In this document: positions 1 to 8,988 of the stretch, piece after piece
Layout of the letters: every line of letters starts with the position of its first letter
How positions within the stretch are numbered: the first letter of the stretch is position 1
Origin: Thermosporothrix hazakensis
GTDB lineage: Bacteria > Chloroflexota > Ktedonobacteria > Ktedonobacterales > Ktedonobacteraceae
Length of the DNA stretch: 64,000 nt
Reading direction: 5' to 3'
Assembly (NCBI RefSeq): GCF_003253565.1
Contig: NZ_QKUF01000007.1
Span: 211,734 to 275,733, forward strand
Notes under the pieces: generated by a model
Database searches by the model: none
Seen by the model: only the letters and a program-made list of their open reading frames with translations
Told to the model about the DNA's origin: nothing
Made by a program: the position numbers and the translations under genes

Positions 1-2
1 CG

Positions 3-1868
3 GCATTGGAAGATCTATACCAGTTTATTGAGGGGTCTGGATGTGTGGTTGCGTTTGCTGATACGGAGGCACGAATTGTTGATGTCGTTGGAGATGAGGA
101 GCTGCTACAGGAGCTTCGTCAGCGGGGACTCTTTAATGAACAAAGCTGGAAAGAGGAGATACTGGGAACAAATGCTCTTGCTCTTGCCCTGCTTGAATCA
201 TTCCCCATTCAGGTGAGTGGCGCGCAGCACTTTTGCTCCCTGCTGCATCCTTTTTACTCTTCGGCTGCTCCGGTCCATACGGTGCTCGGACAGGCCGTCG
301 GTGTGCTGGCTGTGATTGGACCCCGCCAGTGCAGCCATATCCATACGCTGGGCATGGTGACGGCTGCGGCCCAGGCGATCAGTAATCAACTCCAGATGCA
401 ATCCTGGTTAACCAACACCAATACCCTGCTTTCCGAGCTGCGTACTATTTTACGTACACTGGCCGATGGTATTTTGCTGATTCGTGATGATGGTATCATC
501 TCCCAGATGAATGCGCCTGCCGGGATGATGCTTGGCCTGATTCCTGAGCGGGTGATGGGTCGAAAGTTGCAGGATGTGCTGCATGTGCCTCCCGTACTGG
601 CACGAGCCCTGCACCCTGGAGGCTCGCTGCTGGATGAGGAGATTGTGTTTGAGACGGTGCGTGGACGCACCCCATTTCTTTGTACATTGAAGCGCATTAC
701 CGGCAATACCGGAAAACCGGTGATATCTTCCAGAAGCGATGTCGGCTGGCTGATGCTTGAGGAACCTGTACAGGCCGATGGCTTTATGCTGATCCTCCGC
801 AGTATTGAGGGCGTGCAAAAACTGGTCCATCGTATGACGGGAGCGCGGGCGCATATGACCTTCGCGAATCTGATCGGGGAGAGTTCGGCCTTGCGGGAAG
901 CGGTGCGCCATGCGCAGATAGCTTCCCATAGTAATGCAACCGTGTTGCTGCATGGTGAAACTGGAACCGGGAAAGAGATCTTTGCCCAGAGTATTCATAA
1001 TGCAAGCGCTCGGGCTGATGGGCCGTTTGTCGCGATCAATTGCGCCGCTATACCACGGGAGCTGATTACAACTGAGCTATTTGGATATGAGGGGGGCGCA
1101 TTTACCGGCGCGGATCGGCAGGGACGACCGGGAAAATTCGAGCTGGCTCATCGAGGGACACTCTTTCTGGACGAGATAGGCGATATGCCGCTTGAGCTGC
1201 AAACCAGCCTGCTACGAACTCTGGAGACGCGTACGATTATGCGTATCGGCGGTCAGCGTATTATCAGTGTTGATGTACGTATCATCGCGGCCACTCATAA
1301 GGATTTGCGTGCCGAGGTCGAGAAGGGAAATTTCCGCTCTGATCTCTATTACAGGCTGAATGTCCTTTCGATTGAGATTCCCCCGCTGCGCCAGCGAGAG
1401 CGCGATATTCCTCTATTGGTGCAATACTTCCTCTCACGTCAGAGCCGTGTGCTTGGGCGTTCGCTTATGATAGAACAGGAGGCGCTTGAACGGCTTTGCG
1501 CGTATTCCTGGCCGGGCAATGTGCGCGAGCTAGAGAACACCCTGGAGCGTACGACCTATCTGGCCCAACATTCCGTCATCACTGTAGCGGATTTGCCTCC
1601 CTTTTTCCGTCACCTTGAAACCACACAAAAGAATGATAACGGGCAGAAAGAAACTATACCAGCAGAGGAGGAGCATGCTAAGATCGTCGGACATTCGCTG
1701 AAAGAGCGCAGTCATGAGGCGGAGATAGAGGCGATCGTTCAGGCATGGCGGCGGTGTGAGGGGAACGCAACCCGAGCCGCGGCTGCCCTGGGTATCAGCC
1801 GTACCACGTTGTGGCGGAAGATGGTGAAGTATGGCCTGACTCCTGAAAAGCTACGGGCCAGCATGTGA
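3..1868 (+). CDS. dhaR: Sigma-54-dependent transcriptional activator, DhaR/AcoR type (5' end cut by window)
   Basis: This is an enhancer-binding protein that activates sigma-54 RNA polymerase, most likely at the dhaK promoter just downstream. The reading frame is open to the window edge, so the N-terminus is missing; 621 residues are visible. In order they hold a GAF-like sensor region (about 1-140), a PAS-like region (about 145-260), the AAA+ domain (about 285-515) and a Fis-type helix-turn-helix at the C-terminus ([20 protein letters not shown]). The AAA+ domain shows Walker A GETGTGKE, the sigma-54 contact loop GAFTGA and Walker [11 protein letters not shown], so it should be an active ATPase. 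The name is inferred from domain order plus the dhaKLM neighbours; AcoR-like activators share this architecture. Confidence 0.85.
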   Translation, partial: ALEDLYQFIEGSGCVVAFADTEARIVDVVGDEELLQELRQRGLFNEQSWKEEILGTNALALALLESFPIQVSGAQHFCSLLHPFYSSAAPVHTVLGQAVGVLAVIGPRQCSHIHTLGMVTAAAQAISNQLQMQSWLTNTNTLLSELRTILRTLADGILLIRDDGIISQMNAPAGMMLGLIPERVMGRKLQDVLHVPPVLARALHPGGSLLDEEIVFETVRGRTPFLCTLKRITGNTGKPVISSRSDVGWLMLEEPVQADGFMLILRSIEGVQKLVHRMTGARAHMTFANLIGESSALREAVRHAQIASHSNATVLLHGETGTGKEIFAQSIHNASARADGPFVAINCAAIPRELITTELFGYEGGAFTGADRQGRPGKFELAHRGTLFLDEIGDMPLELQTSLLRTLETRTIMRIGGQRIISVDVRIIAATHKDLRAEVEKGNFRSDLYYRLNVLSIEIPPLRQRERDIPLLVQYFLSRQSRVLGRSLMIEQEALERLCAYSWPGNVRELENTLERTTYLAQHSVITVADLPPFFRHLETTQKNDNGQKETIPAEEEHAKIVGHSLKERSHEAEIEAIVQAWRRCEGNATRAAAALGISRTTLWRKMVKYGLTPEKLRASM

Positions 1869-1875
1869 GGCAGCC

Positions 1876-1893
1876 TGTTTCAAGTTAGAAACA
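1876..1893. promoter_or_regulatory. Upstream activator site 1 (candidate DhaR site)
   Basis: The sequence is a perfect inverted repeat, TGTTTC-N6-GAAACA. It has the same arms and spacer length as the site at 1929-1946. The two centres are 53 bases apart, about five helical turns, so both would lie on one face of the DNA upstream of the sigma-54 promoter. Confidence 0.55.
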
Positions 1894-1928
1894 CTGTATG
1901 CTGGAAGTGTTGCAGAATTGCATCTTTC

Positions 1929-1946
1929 TGTTTCATTTTTGGAACA
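1929..1946. promoter_or_regulatory. Upstream activator site 2 (candidate DhaR site)
   Basis: The sequence TGTTTC-N6-GGAACA is a near-perfect inverted repeat, extended by one C-G pair at its ends. It matches the site at 1876-1893 and lies about 128 bases upstream of the predicted transcription start, a usual distance for an enhancer-binding protein. Confidence 0.55.
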
Positions 1947-2037
1947 GCTCTTCCAGGAGAAAAGCCTGCTGCAAAAGAGAAGCTCAACTGGCTGTTGGAG
2001 TACCGGGAAGAAATCTTTCCCTCGCTTGCTGTTGAGT

Positions 2038-2054
2038 TTGGCATGAAAATTGCA
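2038..2054 (+). promoter_or_regulatory. Sigma-54 (-24/-12) promoter for dhaKLM-ptsI
   Basis: The sequence TTGGCATGAAAATTGCA fits the -24/-12 consensus TGGCAC-N5-TTGC, with the invariant GG and GC exactly 12 bases apart. The predicted start is near 2065. The adjacent gene encodes an activator with an intact GAFTGA loop, which strengthens the call. Confidence 0.8.
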
Positions 2055-2343
2055 AGAAAGGAAAAGAGAGAGCAGATACAGTATTTCATCTGCTTGCGTG
2101 GCTCTGTTCCTTGTGTAGAGCGCAGGAAAAATTGCCTTTTGCAGAAGAGGCGCTTGGAGCTGAAAAATAACGCCCTGGGTCCGCTCAGATATAGCCAAAG
2201 ACGGTATTATGGCGTAAACTGTACTTGTTAAAATAGATCTTCTTCCCTGTTCTTGCTGTGCTTGCCCGTTTGTTGTAAAAGCATATGCGCAGCGGTGTGA
2301 GGGAAGACAAAAAGCAGCCAGAGTAAACAAAGGAGATTGCTCG

Positions 2344-3345
2344 ATGAAGAAGCTCATTAATAAGCCAGAAGATGTAGTCAAAGAAGCGCTCGAAGGGATT
2401 GCAGCCCTGCACTCAGATCTCGTGCGGGTTGATCTGGAAAACCAGATCATTGTACGAGCAGATGCCCCGCTTCAGGGCAAAGTAGGTGTTATTTCTGGTG
2501 GTGGTAGTGGGCATGAGCCAATGCATGGTGGCTTCGTCGGACATGGGATGCTCGATGCAGCATGTCCAGGAGCGATTTTTACTTCTCCGGTTCCCGATCA
2601 GATGTTAGCGGCAACAAAGGCGGTCAATGGTGGGGCGGGTGTCCTTCATATCGTGAAAAACTATACCGGGGACGTCCTGAACTTTGAGATGGCGGCAGAG
2701 CTGGCACAGGCGGAGGGGATCGAGGTTGCCAGCGTGGTAACAAACGACGATGTGGCCGTACAGGATAGCACCTATACTGCCGGACGTCGTGGTGTGGGGG
2801 TAACCGTCCTGCTGGAAAAGATTGTAGGGGGTATGGCCGAAGCGGGTGCTCCTCTGGCGGCTGTTGCTGAGATGGCTCAACGGGTGAACAATCAGGGACG
2901 CAGCATGGGCATGGCACTGACTTCCTGCACGGTTCCCGCAAAGGGGTCACCGACCTTTGAGCTTGGTGCAGATGAAATGGAAATAGGCATAGGCATTCAT
3001 GGCGAGCCGGGGCGCCGTCGCGTCAAACTGGCCTCAGCGGCTGAAATTACAGAGATGCTCGCTACTCCAATTATCAGCGATCTTGGCTTGAAAGCAGGTG
3101 AGCGCGTGCTGGCGTTTGTGAACGGCATGGGTGGCACACCGCTGATCGAGCTATACGTTGTGGCGAACGAGCTTGCAAAGATCCTGAAAGGGAAGAATAT
3201 TTCAATTGCTCGCTCGCTGGTCGGCAACTACATTACCTCGCTGGAAATGGCGGGCTGCTCGATCACGTTGCTGCGTTTGGATGATGATATGATCCGTTAC
3301 TGGGATGCACCTGTCCATACAGCGGCGTTGCGTTGGGGTATGTAG
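2344..3345 (+). CDS. dhaK: PTS-dependent dihydroxyacetone kinase, substrate-binding subunit DhaK
   Basis: DhaK binds dihydroxyacetone covalently and, with DhaL and DhaM, converts it to dihydroxyacetone phosphate in the cytosol. The 333 residues are full length for the family. The glycine-rich binding segment SGGGSGHEP lies near residue 52, and the substrate-binding histidine is in GIGIHGEPG near residue 221. The ATG start follows AAAGGAG at good spacing. It is the first gene of the dhaK-dhaL-dhaM-ptsI run and sits behind the sigma-54 promoter at 2038. Confidence 0.95.
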   Translation: MKKLINKPEDVVKEALEGIAALHSDLVRVDLENQIIVRADAPLQGKVGVISGGGSGHEPMHGGFVGHGMLDAACPGAIFTSPVPDQMLAATKAVNGGAGVLHIVKNYTGDVLNFEMAAELAQAEGIEVASVVTNDDVAVQDSTYTAGRRGVGVTVLLEKIVGGMAEAGAPLAAVAEMAQRVNNQGRSMGMALTSCTVPAKGSPTFELGADEMEIGIGIHGEPGRRRVKLASAAEITEMLATPIISDLGLKAGERVLAFVNGMGGTPLIELYVVANELAKILKGKNISIARSLVGNYITSLEMAGCSITLLRLDDDMIRYWDAPVHTAALRWGM

Positions 3346-3414
3346 CGGGTGAAATGAACGGATGTTCGTCTTGATATTCGGGCTAGCAGGGGCTCTTTCT
3401 CTTTTTGCGTGAAG

Positions 3415-3547
3415 CGGTGTACAATAGAAGCATTCCGTATCATGGATAGGGTGCGACAAAGTACGCTGAGATACCCTACAGAGTTCGGAGGCCATGCCTG
3501 AGAAGTCAGAGACGAACATCTTATTACTGTTTATTTGGGGGAGGAAC
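3415..3547 (+). promoter_or_regulatory. dhaL leader with possible own promoter and TPP-like half motif
   Basis: The dhaK-dhaL gap is about 200 bases, unusually long inside this operon. It carries a TACAAT -10-like box at 3420-3425 without a good -35. A helix TAGGGT/ACCCTA (3447-3452 and 3473-3478) encloses a small GCG/CGC helix and the string CTGAGA. This resembles the P2-P3 half of a thiamine-pyrophosphate riboswitch, but the second half is not seen. A GTTCG/CGAAC helix follows (3483-3487 and 3513-3517), then GGGGGAGG as ribosome site. Confidence 0.3.
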
Positions 3548-4180
3548 ATGCCGATTACAATAGATGACACGTTGCGCTGGTTGCAGCGTCTTGCCGATGC
3601 CTTGCATGAAAATCGCGACTATCTGACTCAGCTTGATGCCGCTATTGGAGACGCCGACCACGGTATCAATATGGACCGTGGTTTTAAAGCGGTCACCGAG
3701 AAACTACCCGCCGTCGCAAGTATGGACATTGGCTCAATCCTCAAGACGGTTGGCACCACACTGGTTTCGACAGTAGGGGGGGCAAGCGGTCCATTATATG
3801 GCACAGCTTTTCTGCGCGCCGGTATGGCCACCGCCGGAAAGCATGAGCTGGATGAGGCCGATGTTGTTGCCATGCTTGATGCTGCACTTGAGGGAATCAA
3901 GGCGCGGGGGAAAGCTCAACCGGGCGAGAAAACGATGGTTGATGCTCTTGCTCCGGCTGTGGAAGCCGCCCACGAAGCAGTGCAGGCGAAATGTGATCTG
4001 ATACAGTTGTTGCAGCGTTGCTGTGCTGCCGCCGAAGAAGGGATGAAGAAAACCATCCCGCTACAGGCGACCAAAGGACGAGCAAGCTATCTTGGTGAAC
4101 GGAGTGTTGGTCATCAAGACCCCGGAGCTACCTCGTGCTGGCTTATTCTCAAGACTCTCTCTGACACGATGGGGCAATAA
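3548..4180 (+). CDS. dhaL: Dihydroxyacetone kinase ADP-binding subunit DhaL
   Basis: DhaL carries a tightly bound ADP that is rephosphorylated by DhaM, and it passes the phosphate to dihydroxyacetone on DhaK. The magnesium-binding aspartates are in DAAIGDADHG near residue 30, and the nucleotide-binding loops include GGASGPLYG and the C-terminal ERSVGHQDPGA. The start at 3548 gives 210 residues, the normal length, and follows GGGGGAGGAAC. An upstream in-frame ATG at 3494 has no family similarity and was not used. Confidence 0.95.
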   Translation: MPITIDDTLRWLQRLADALHENRDYLTQLDAAIGDADHGINMDRGFKAVTEKLPAVASMDIGSILKTVGTTLVSTVGGASGPLYGTAFLRAGMATAGKHELDEADVVAMLDAALEGIKARGKAQPGEKTMVDALAPAVEAAHEAVQAKCDLIQLLQRCCAAAEEGMKKTIPLQATKGRASYLGERSVGHQDPGATSCWLILKTLSDTMGQ

Positions 4181-4206
4181 CGTCTACCCCCTGAAGGAGT
4201 AAAGGC

Positions 4207-4608
4207 ATGGCCGTAGGAATTGTGATTGTATCTCATAGCGCCCGCCTGGCTGAGGGCGTGGTTGAACTGGCTGGACAGATGGCCCAGGGAAAAGTAGCAA
4301 TCGTCGCTGCCGGCGGTATGCCCGACGGCTCGCTTGGCACGTCTGTTGATCGAGTAGTCGCGGCATTACGTGAGGCTGATAGTCCTGATGGAGTGGTGAT
4401 TCTGCTCGATCTGGGGAGCGCCGTGATGACGGCTGAAATGGCTGTTGAGATGTTTGCTGCCGAGAGCTCTCATCGTGTCGTGATTAGCTCCGCACCGCTG
4501 GTTGAGGGAGCCGTCATTGCTGCTGTTGAATCCGCTACAGGGAGCAGCCTGGACGAAGTGAATACAGCGGCGGAGAGCGCTCATTTGCTCCCAAAACATT
4601 CTGACTAG
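4207..4608 (+). CDS. dhaM: PTS-type phosphoryl donor DhaM (EIIA-mannose domain only)
   Basis: DhaM accepts phosphate from HPr and hands it to the ADP of DhaL. Here it is only 133 residues, the EIIA-man-like domain alone, with the phosphorylated histidine in IVIVSHSARLAEG near residue 10. In E. coli the same polypeptide also carries HPr and a truncated EI domain; here EI is the separate ptsI gene 138 bases downstream and no HPr gene is visible in the window. The ATG follows GAAGGAG and the gene starts 26 bases after dhaL. Confidence 0.92.
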   Translation: MAVGIVIVSHSARLAEGVVELAGQMAQGKVAIVAAGGMPDGSLGTSVDRVVAALREADSPDGVVILLDLGSAVMTAEMAVEMFAAESSHRVVISSAPLVEGAVIAAVESATGSSLDEVNTAAESAHLLPKHSD

Positions 4609-4746
4609 AAAGTACAAATCTTTGTCGCGCCTATCTCGGAACGTTTGAAGAAAGCTGAAAACCGCGATACAGGGGATAGATCGGTCTCCGTGTTCGCTAT
4701 GCTGGCGTTCTGGCAAAAGCATGGCGTGATGAGGAGGCAATGAAGC

Positions 4747-6531
4747 ATGATACAGGAAAATGATGTGACGAATCCATTGTCAGTAGTGGCAATTTCACCG
4801 GGTATAGCCGTTGGTCCTGTGCTGGTGCATAAGGTAACGGCACGGGTTATTACTGAAACAACGATTGCAGCGGATCAGGTTGAAAATGAGTTGCAGCGGC
4901 TGCATTCGGCGCTAGATCTTGCTTTAAAAGAGATACAAAAGCTGTCCAGGCATGTCGCGCAGAATGTGGGACAGGAGGAGGCTGGTATTTTTGAGGCCCA
5001 TCAGATGATGCTGGAGGATCCTGATCTGCTTGCTTCTGTGGAAGAGCTGATCTCACAGCAGCACTATTCAGCTGAATATGCGCTGCAACAGGTTGCTGAA
5101 CAGTATGCGGCGCAGCTTGCCGCACTGGATGATGAGCTGCTCTCGGCTCGAAGCAAAGATGTGAAGGATGCGGTGAACCATGTCGTTCAGCAGTTGACCG
5201 GGACAGCCTCGCAGAAGCTGGCTCCGACCTCACCTGTGATTATTGTGGCTGAGGATCTGACCCCTTCCGATACAGCAAGCCTGGATCCATCGCTGATCCT
5301 GGGTATCTGTACTGTGGTTGGCGGTCCAACAACCCACGCGGCTATTCTTGCGCGTACGCTGGAAATCCCTGCTGTGGCAGGTATTGATGTCGCGTTGCTT
5401 GATCGCTTACATGAGGGCGACATTGTGGCCTTAGATGGTGCAAAAGGGCTGTTCTATCAACAGTTGAGCGCCGAACAGCAGCAGCAATTTGAGGCGACCA
5501 TGCAGGAGCAGCGCCGTCAGCGTACTGAGCGCCGGGCGCAGGAAGAGCAAGTCTGGAAGTCACGACTTGCTACTACGGCGGATGACACACGTGTCGCGGT
5601 TTTTGCGAATGTCGGCGATGAGGAAACTGCCCGTACCGCCGCGCTTGCCGGTGCCGAAGGAATAGGTCTGCTTCGCACTGAATTCCTCTTCGGCGGACGT
5701 CCAGTCTTCCCTTCAGAGGAAGAGCAGTTTAAGAGCTATGTGGCGCTGTTCAAGGCCTTTCTCGAAAATACCGAACTGGGTAAATCGATTATTGTGCGCA
5801 CGCTTGATGCTGGTGCTGACAAGCCATTTCCCGCTCTTGAGCCGATTATTGGGGAGTTGCAGGAAGCTAACCCGGCACTCGGCTTGCGTGGTATTCGTAT
5901 TCACCTCAAGCATGAAGAACTCCTGCGGCAGCAGCTTCGAGCACTCTTGCTGGCGGCTGGCAAAACGGGAGTCGATCTGCATATTATGTTCCCGATGATC
6001 GCAACTGTCGAGGAAGTGCGACGTGTCAAGCAGATCTATAGCGCCGTACATACAGAAATAGTTGCGGCAGGGAAGGCCGTTCCCACTCAGGTACACCTCG
6101 GTATTATGGTAGAAACGCCGGCTGCGGCTATAATGGCTGAAGAACTGGCTCGTGAGGTTGATTTCTTCAGCATTGGCGCAAACGACCTTTATCAGTATAC
6201 GATGGCGGTGGACCGTACCAATAGCCGAGTTACTGGCATGTTCAGCACGGTTGAGCCTGCGGTGTTGCGCATGATCGCGCGTATTGCAGAGGCTGGCCAG
6301 AAATATGGCAAGTTGGTTGCTGTCTGTGGTGAGCTTGGGGCCAATCCTCAGGTTGCCCCTGCTCTCGTTGGTATGGGCGTGCGTGAGCTTAGCATGTCGC
6401 CTCCGTCTATCGCTCGCATCAAGGCAGTGCTGCATCGACAGCCCCTCACTTATTGGCAGGATCTGGCGACGAAACTGCTGGCTGCCGAGACCGCTGCCGA
6501 TATTCAACAGATACTGGCTGAGAATGAATAG
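4747..6531 (+). CDS. ptsI: Phosphoenolpyruvate-protein phosphotransferase (enzyme I)
   Basis: Enzyme I takes phosphate from PEP and passes it to HPr. The 594 residues match the usual length. The N-terminal swivelling domain has the phosphorylated histidine in GGPTTHAAILAR near residue 198. The C-terminal barrel carries EGIGLLRTEFLF, GANDLYQYTMA and the acid/base cysteine in VAVCGELGANP. The ATG lies nine bases after GAGGAGG. Its position behind dhaM indicates that it supplies phosphate to the kinase, although it could serve other PTS pathways. Confidence 0.95.
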   Translation: MIQENDVTNPLSVVAISPGIAVGPVLVHKVTARVITETTIAADQVENELQRLHSALDLALKEIQKLSRHVAQNVGQEEAGIFEAHQMMLEDPDLLASVEELISQQHYSAEYALQQVAEQYAAQLAALDDELLSARSKDVKDAVNHVVQQLTGTASQKLAPTSPVIIVAEDLTPSDTASLDPSLILGICTVVGGPTTHAAILARTLEIPAVAGIDVALLDRLHEGDIVALDGAKGLFYQQLSAEQQQQFEATMQEQRRQRTERRAQEEQVWKSRLATTADDTRVAVFANVGDEETARTAALAGAEGIGLLRTEFLFGGRPVFPSEEEQFKSYVALFKAFLENTELGKSIIVRTLDAGADKPFPALEPIIGELQEANPALGLRGIRIHLKHEELLRQQLRALLLAAGKTGVDLHIMFPMIATVEEVRRVKQIYSAVHTEIVAAGKAVPTQVHLGIMVETPAAAIMAEELAREVDFFSIGANDLYQYTMAVDRTNSRVTGMFSTVEPAVLRMIARIAEAGQKYGKLVAVCGELGANPQVAPALVGMGVRELSMSPPSIARIKAVLHRQPLTYWQDLATKLLAAETAADIQQILAENE

Positions 6532-7170
6532 CATGGGGTACTGTTGCCAGGGTATGATGAGCATATGAGTATCACGTTCTGGTAAAAAGAAGAAGTATCC
6601 ACATCAAAAGTATAGTTATGTTTTTTGCCTCTCCGCTTTCATCGGTGGAGAGGCAATTGCGTCTGTATAAGCCTTTCTCCTTCCAAACTCTACCATATTT
6701 CTGCAAATCCCTGGAAGCGATTGCGCTCCTATTCCTGCTGTTCTTGAAAGAATACCTGATAGCCGAAGCTTCAGGAGTGCACTGTTTTCAGAAACGAGCT
6801 TTTCTAGTTTTGACTTTCTAAATCCTGCTATGGTGTCTCGAAACGGTGAAGAATTGAAGACTGATATGATGTGAGTTTCGCTTTGTTGAGTACGTATATT
6901 CATAATATCAGAGCTATCTGTTCAAGAATGTGCTTTATGGCCTCAAAGAACGCGCTGATGTTACTCATGAGCTATCTTGTTGGGATTGGAGGTACAGCGT
7001 GAGTTCCTGAGATAGGGAATATTTCAGGTATACAAAAGAAGTCCCAAGCGAATACGATCAGGCTTTTACCACAATTTTGTACAATGACAGGAAGTTCTTC
7101 TAGCCATACTGCAACGCCGTTGTCTTTGTATCGCTTTTGCTACGCGCGTTGTGTAAGGAGTATTTCGTCT
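6532..7170. other. Intergenic region ptsI to solute-binding protein
   Basis: No gene with a plausible ribosome site or family similarity is visible in these 640 bases. A 10-bp hairpin TTGCCTCTCC/GGAGAGGCAA lies at 6625-6656 but has no U-tract on either strand. A TACAAT box at 7080-7085 may be the -10 of the next gene. It lies inside a 15-base string repeated exactly at 9894-9908. Confidence 0.5.
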
Positions 7171-8919
7171 ATGCTGCGGTATAAAACATGGGCACGCCGA
7201 AGCTTCCCCTTGCTTCTTTGTTTCCTGGCAGTGTTAGTTGTCGCCTGTGGTGGGTCCACTGCGACCCCCGGTCAGGGGTCTGATAAAGCCCCTGAAGATA
7301 AACAAATCGCTGTCATGCCAGAGGTAAATATCAGCGAGATCAAAACATTTGATCCTGCCCTCGCAACAGATGCCCCTTCTATTGACTCGATCAACATGGT
7401 ATTTACCGGTCTCGTACAGCTTAATGACAAGCTCGAAGTGCAGGGACAGCTTGCCGAAAGCTATCAGTTAGGGCCTGATGGCGTCACCTGGACCTTTAAA
7501 CTGAAACCTGATCTGAAATTCAGTAATGGAGATCCGTTGACCGCAGATGATGTCATCTATAGTATTGATCGCGCTTTGCAGCCTGCTACCAAGTCGACGA
7601 CCGCTGGCATTTACCTCGGTCTGATCAAGGATGCGGAAAAGCTGCAAGATGGCAAAGTGAAGACACTCATCGGTTCAAGTCTGAAGGCGCCTGACGCTCG
7701 CACGGTTGTGATTCAGGCGGGAAGTAAAGCGGCTTACTTCTTACAGACATTGACCTATGTCAGCTCCTATGTGGTCAACAAGAAGATTGTTGAGAAGTAT
7801 GGAGATCGCTGGACGGACCATATTTCGGAAGGCGTTGGCGCCGGCCCCTTTGTTGTCTCCAAATATAATAAGGGTGCTGAGATTATCTTTGAGCGCAACA
7901 CGAACTACTATGGCGATAAGCCTCAGCTGAAGAAGGTGGTTTACCACTTCTATCAGAATGCCGATACCGCCTATAAAGCGTACGAGTCGGGTCAGCTCCA
8001 CACTGCTGGTGTTCCTGCCCCTCAGACCGATCGCGCGAAGAATCTGAAGGGACAGTTCCATACCGAGCCGTACCTATCGATCCTGTTCTATAAAATCAAC
8101 TACCTCGCGAAACCTTTCAATAACATCAAAATCCGTCAGGCATTTGCTCTTGCGATCAACAAAGAGCAGATTGCGCACAACATCTACAAAGATACTGTTG
8201 TGCCAACCAATCACATTGTTCCTGATGGGCAGCCGGGATACTACCCAGATCTGAAGGGTCCTGCTGGTGTCTCTACTCCTGCTGGTGATAAAGAGAAAGC
8301 GAAGCAGTTATTTGAAGAAGGGATGAAGGAAGAGGGATATACCCGTGCAAACTTCCCGCCTGTTACCCTGACCGTCGCTTCAACCTCTGCGTCTGCACGG
8401 CAAGAATATTCGGCAGTGCAGAATATGTGGAAGGAAGCGCTTGGTATCACTGTCAAAATTAATGAGACAGAATTCAACAAGCTGCTGACTGATATCGATG
8501 CCACGACTAACAATCCCAATGGATTGCAGATCTGGCGCGTCTCCTGGATCGCTGACTATCCTGATCCTCAGAACTGGATTTCTTTGCAGTTTGGTGAGGG
8601 CTCCGAGAACAACAACGTCAACTATGCCCATAGCTCGTTGAAGTTCGCAGCGGAGCAGAAAGAACTACAGAAGAAGATGGCTCAGGCTGATGTTACTGCC
8701 GATGAAAATCAGCGTATGAAGCTGTATAACGAGATTGAGCAGAAATTGGTGGACGACGTTGCCTGGTTGCCCATCTATCAGGGTCAGACGGTGACGGTGC
8801 GCAAGCCGTGTATCAAGGGTCTTGAAGACAATGCTCAGGCGCTCACCCCACCAGATGATTGGGCCAAGATCTACATTACCAGCGAGCAGCCCTGCGCGAA
8901 TGCTGATAAGTACAAGTAG
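7171..8919 (+). CDS. ABC transporter substrate-binding lipoprotein, family 5 (oligopeptide type)
   Basis: This is an extracytoplasmic solute receptor of the SBP_bac_5 family, which binds peptides, nickel or related solutes for an ABC importer. The start at 7171 follows AAGGAG and gives a classic lipoprotein signal: basic MLRYKTWARR, a hydrophobic core and the lipobox VVAC near residue 27. The mature part shows the family segments YQLGPDGVTWTFKLKP, FSNGDPLTADDVIYS and the C-terminal WLPIYQGQT. Permease and ATPase genes are not adjacent, so it is an orphan receptor here. The ligand cannot be predicted. Confidence 0.85.
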   Translation: MLRYKTWARRSFPLLLCFLAVLVVACGGSTATPGQGSDKAPEDKQIAVMPEVNISEIKTFDPALATDAPSIDSINMVFTGLVQLNDKLEVQGQLAESYQLGPDGVTWTFKLKPDLKFSNGDPLTADDVIYSIDRALQPATKSTTAGIYLGLIKDAEKLQDGKVKTLIGSSLKAPDARTVVIQAGSKAAYFLQTLTYVSSYVVNKKIVEKYGDRWTDHISEGVGAGPFVVSKYNKGAEIIFERNTNYYGDKPQLKKVVYHFYQNADTAYKAYESGQLHTAGVPAPQTDRAKNLKGQFHTEPYLSILFYKINYLAKPFNNIKIRQAFALAINKEQIAHNIYKDTVVPTNHIVPDGQPGYYPDLKGPAGVSTPAGDKEKAKQLFEEGMKEEGYTRANFPPVTLTVASTSASARQEYSAVQNMWKEALGITVKINETEFNKLLTDIDATTNNPNGLQIWRVSWIADYPDPQNWISLQFGEGSENNNVNYAHSSLKFAAEQKELQKKMAQADVTADENQRMKLYNEIEQKLVDDVAWLPIYQGQTVTVRKPCIKGLEDNAQALTPPDDWAKIYITSEQPCANADKYK

Positions 8920-8951
8920 ACCGTAACGTTCTGCTTGCATGGAAACGGTGG

Positions 8952-8988
8952 GCGTCTCGTATCTCTTGCAGATACGAGACGCTTTTTT
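8952..8988 (+). terminator. Rho-independent terminator of the solute-binding protein gene
   Basis: A perfect 13-bp stem GCGTCTCGTATCT/AGATACGAGACGC with a five-base loop is followed by six T. It overlaps the stop codon of the opposing LysE-family gene. Confidence 0.93.

Larger units (their letters stand above)
1869..2343. other. Intergenic control region dhaR-dhaK
   Basis: This 475-base gap has no convincing gene. It holds two related palindromes, a sigma-54 promoter and a leader of about 280 bases before dhaK, all listed separately. An AAAGGAG ribosome site precedes dhaK. Confidence 0.7.

Noticed and set aside
1995..2231. Open frame of 78 codons in the dhaR-dhaK gap
   Set aside because: It overlaps the sigma-54 promoter, lacks a ribosome site and shows no family resemblance.
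5713..6564. Long antisense open frame (283 codons) opposite ptsI
   Set aside because: It lies wholly opposite the conserved EI catalytic domain, has no ribosome site and no family-like sequence. It is a shadow of codon bias in ptsI.
6625..6656. Ten-base hairpin after ptsI as a terminator
   Set aside because: Neither strand has a T-run after the stem, so I list it only as a hairpin in the gap.
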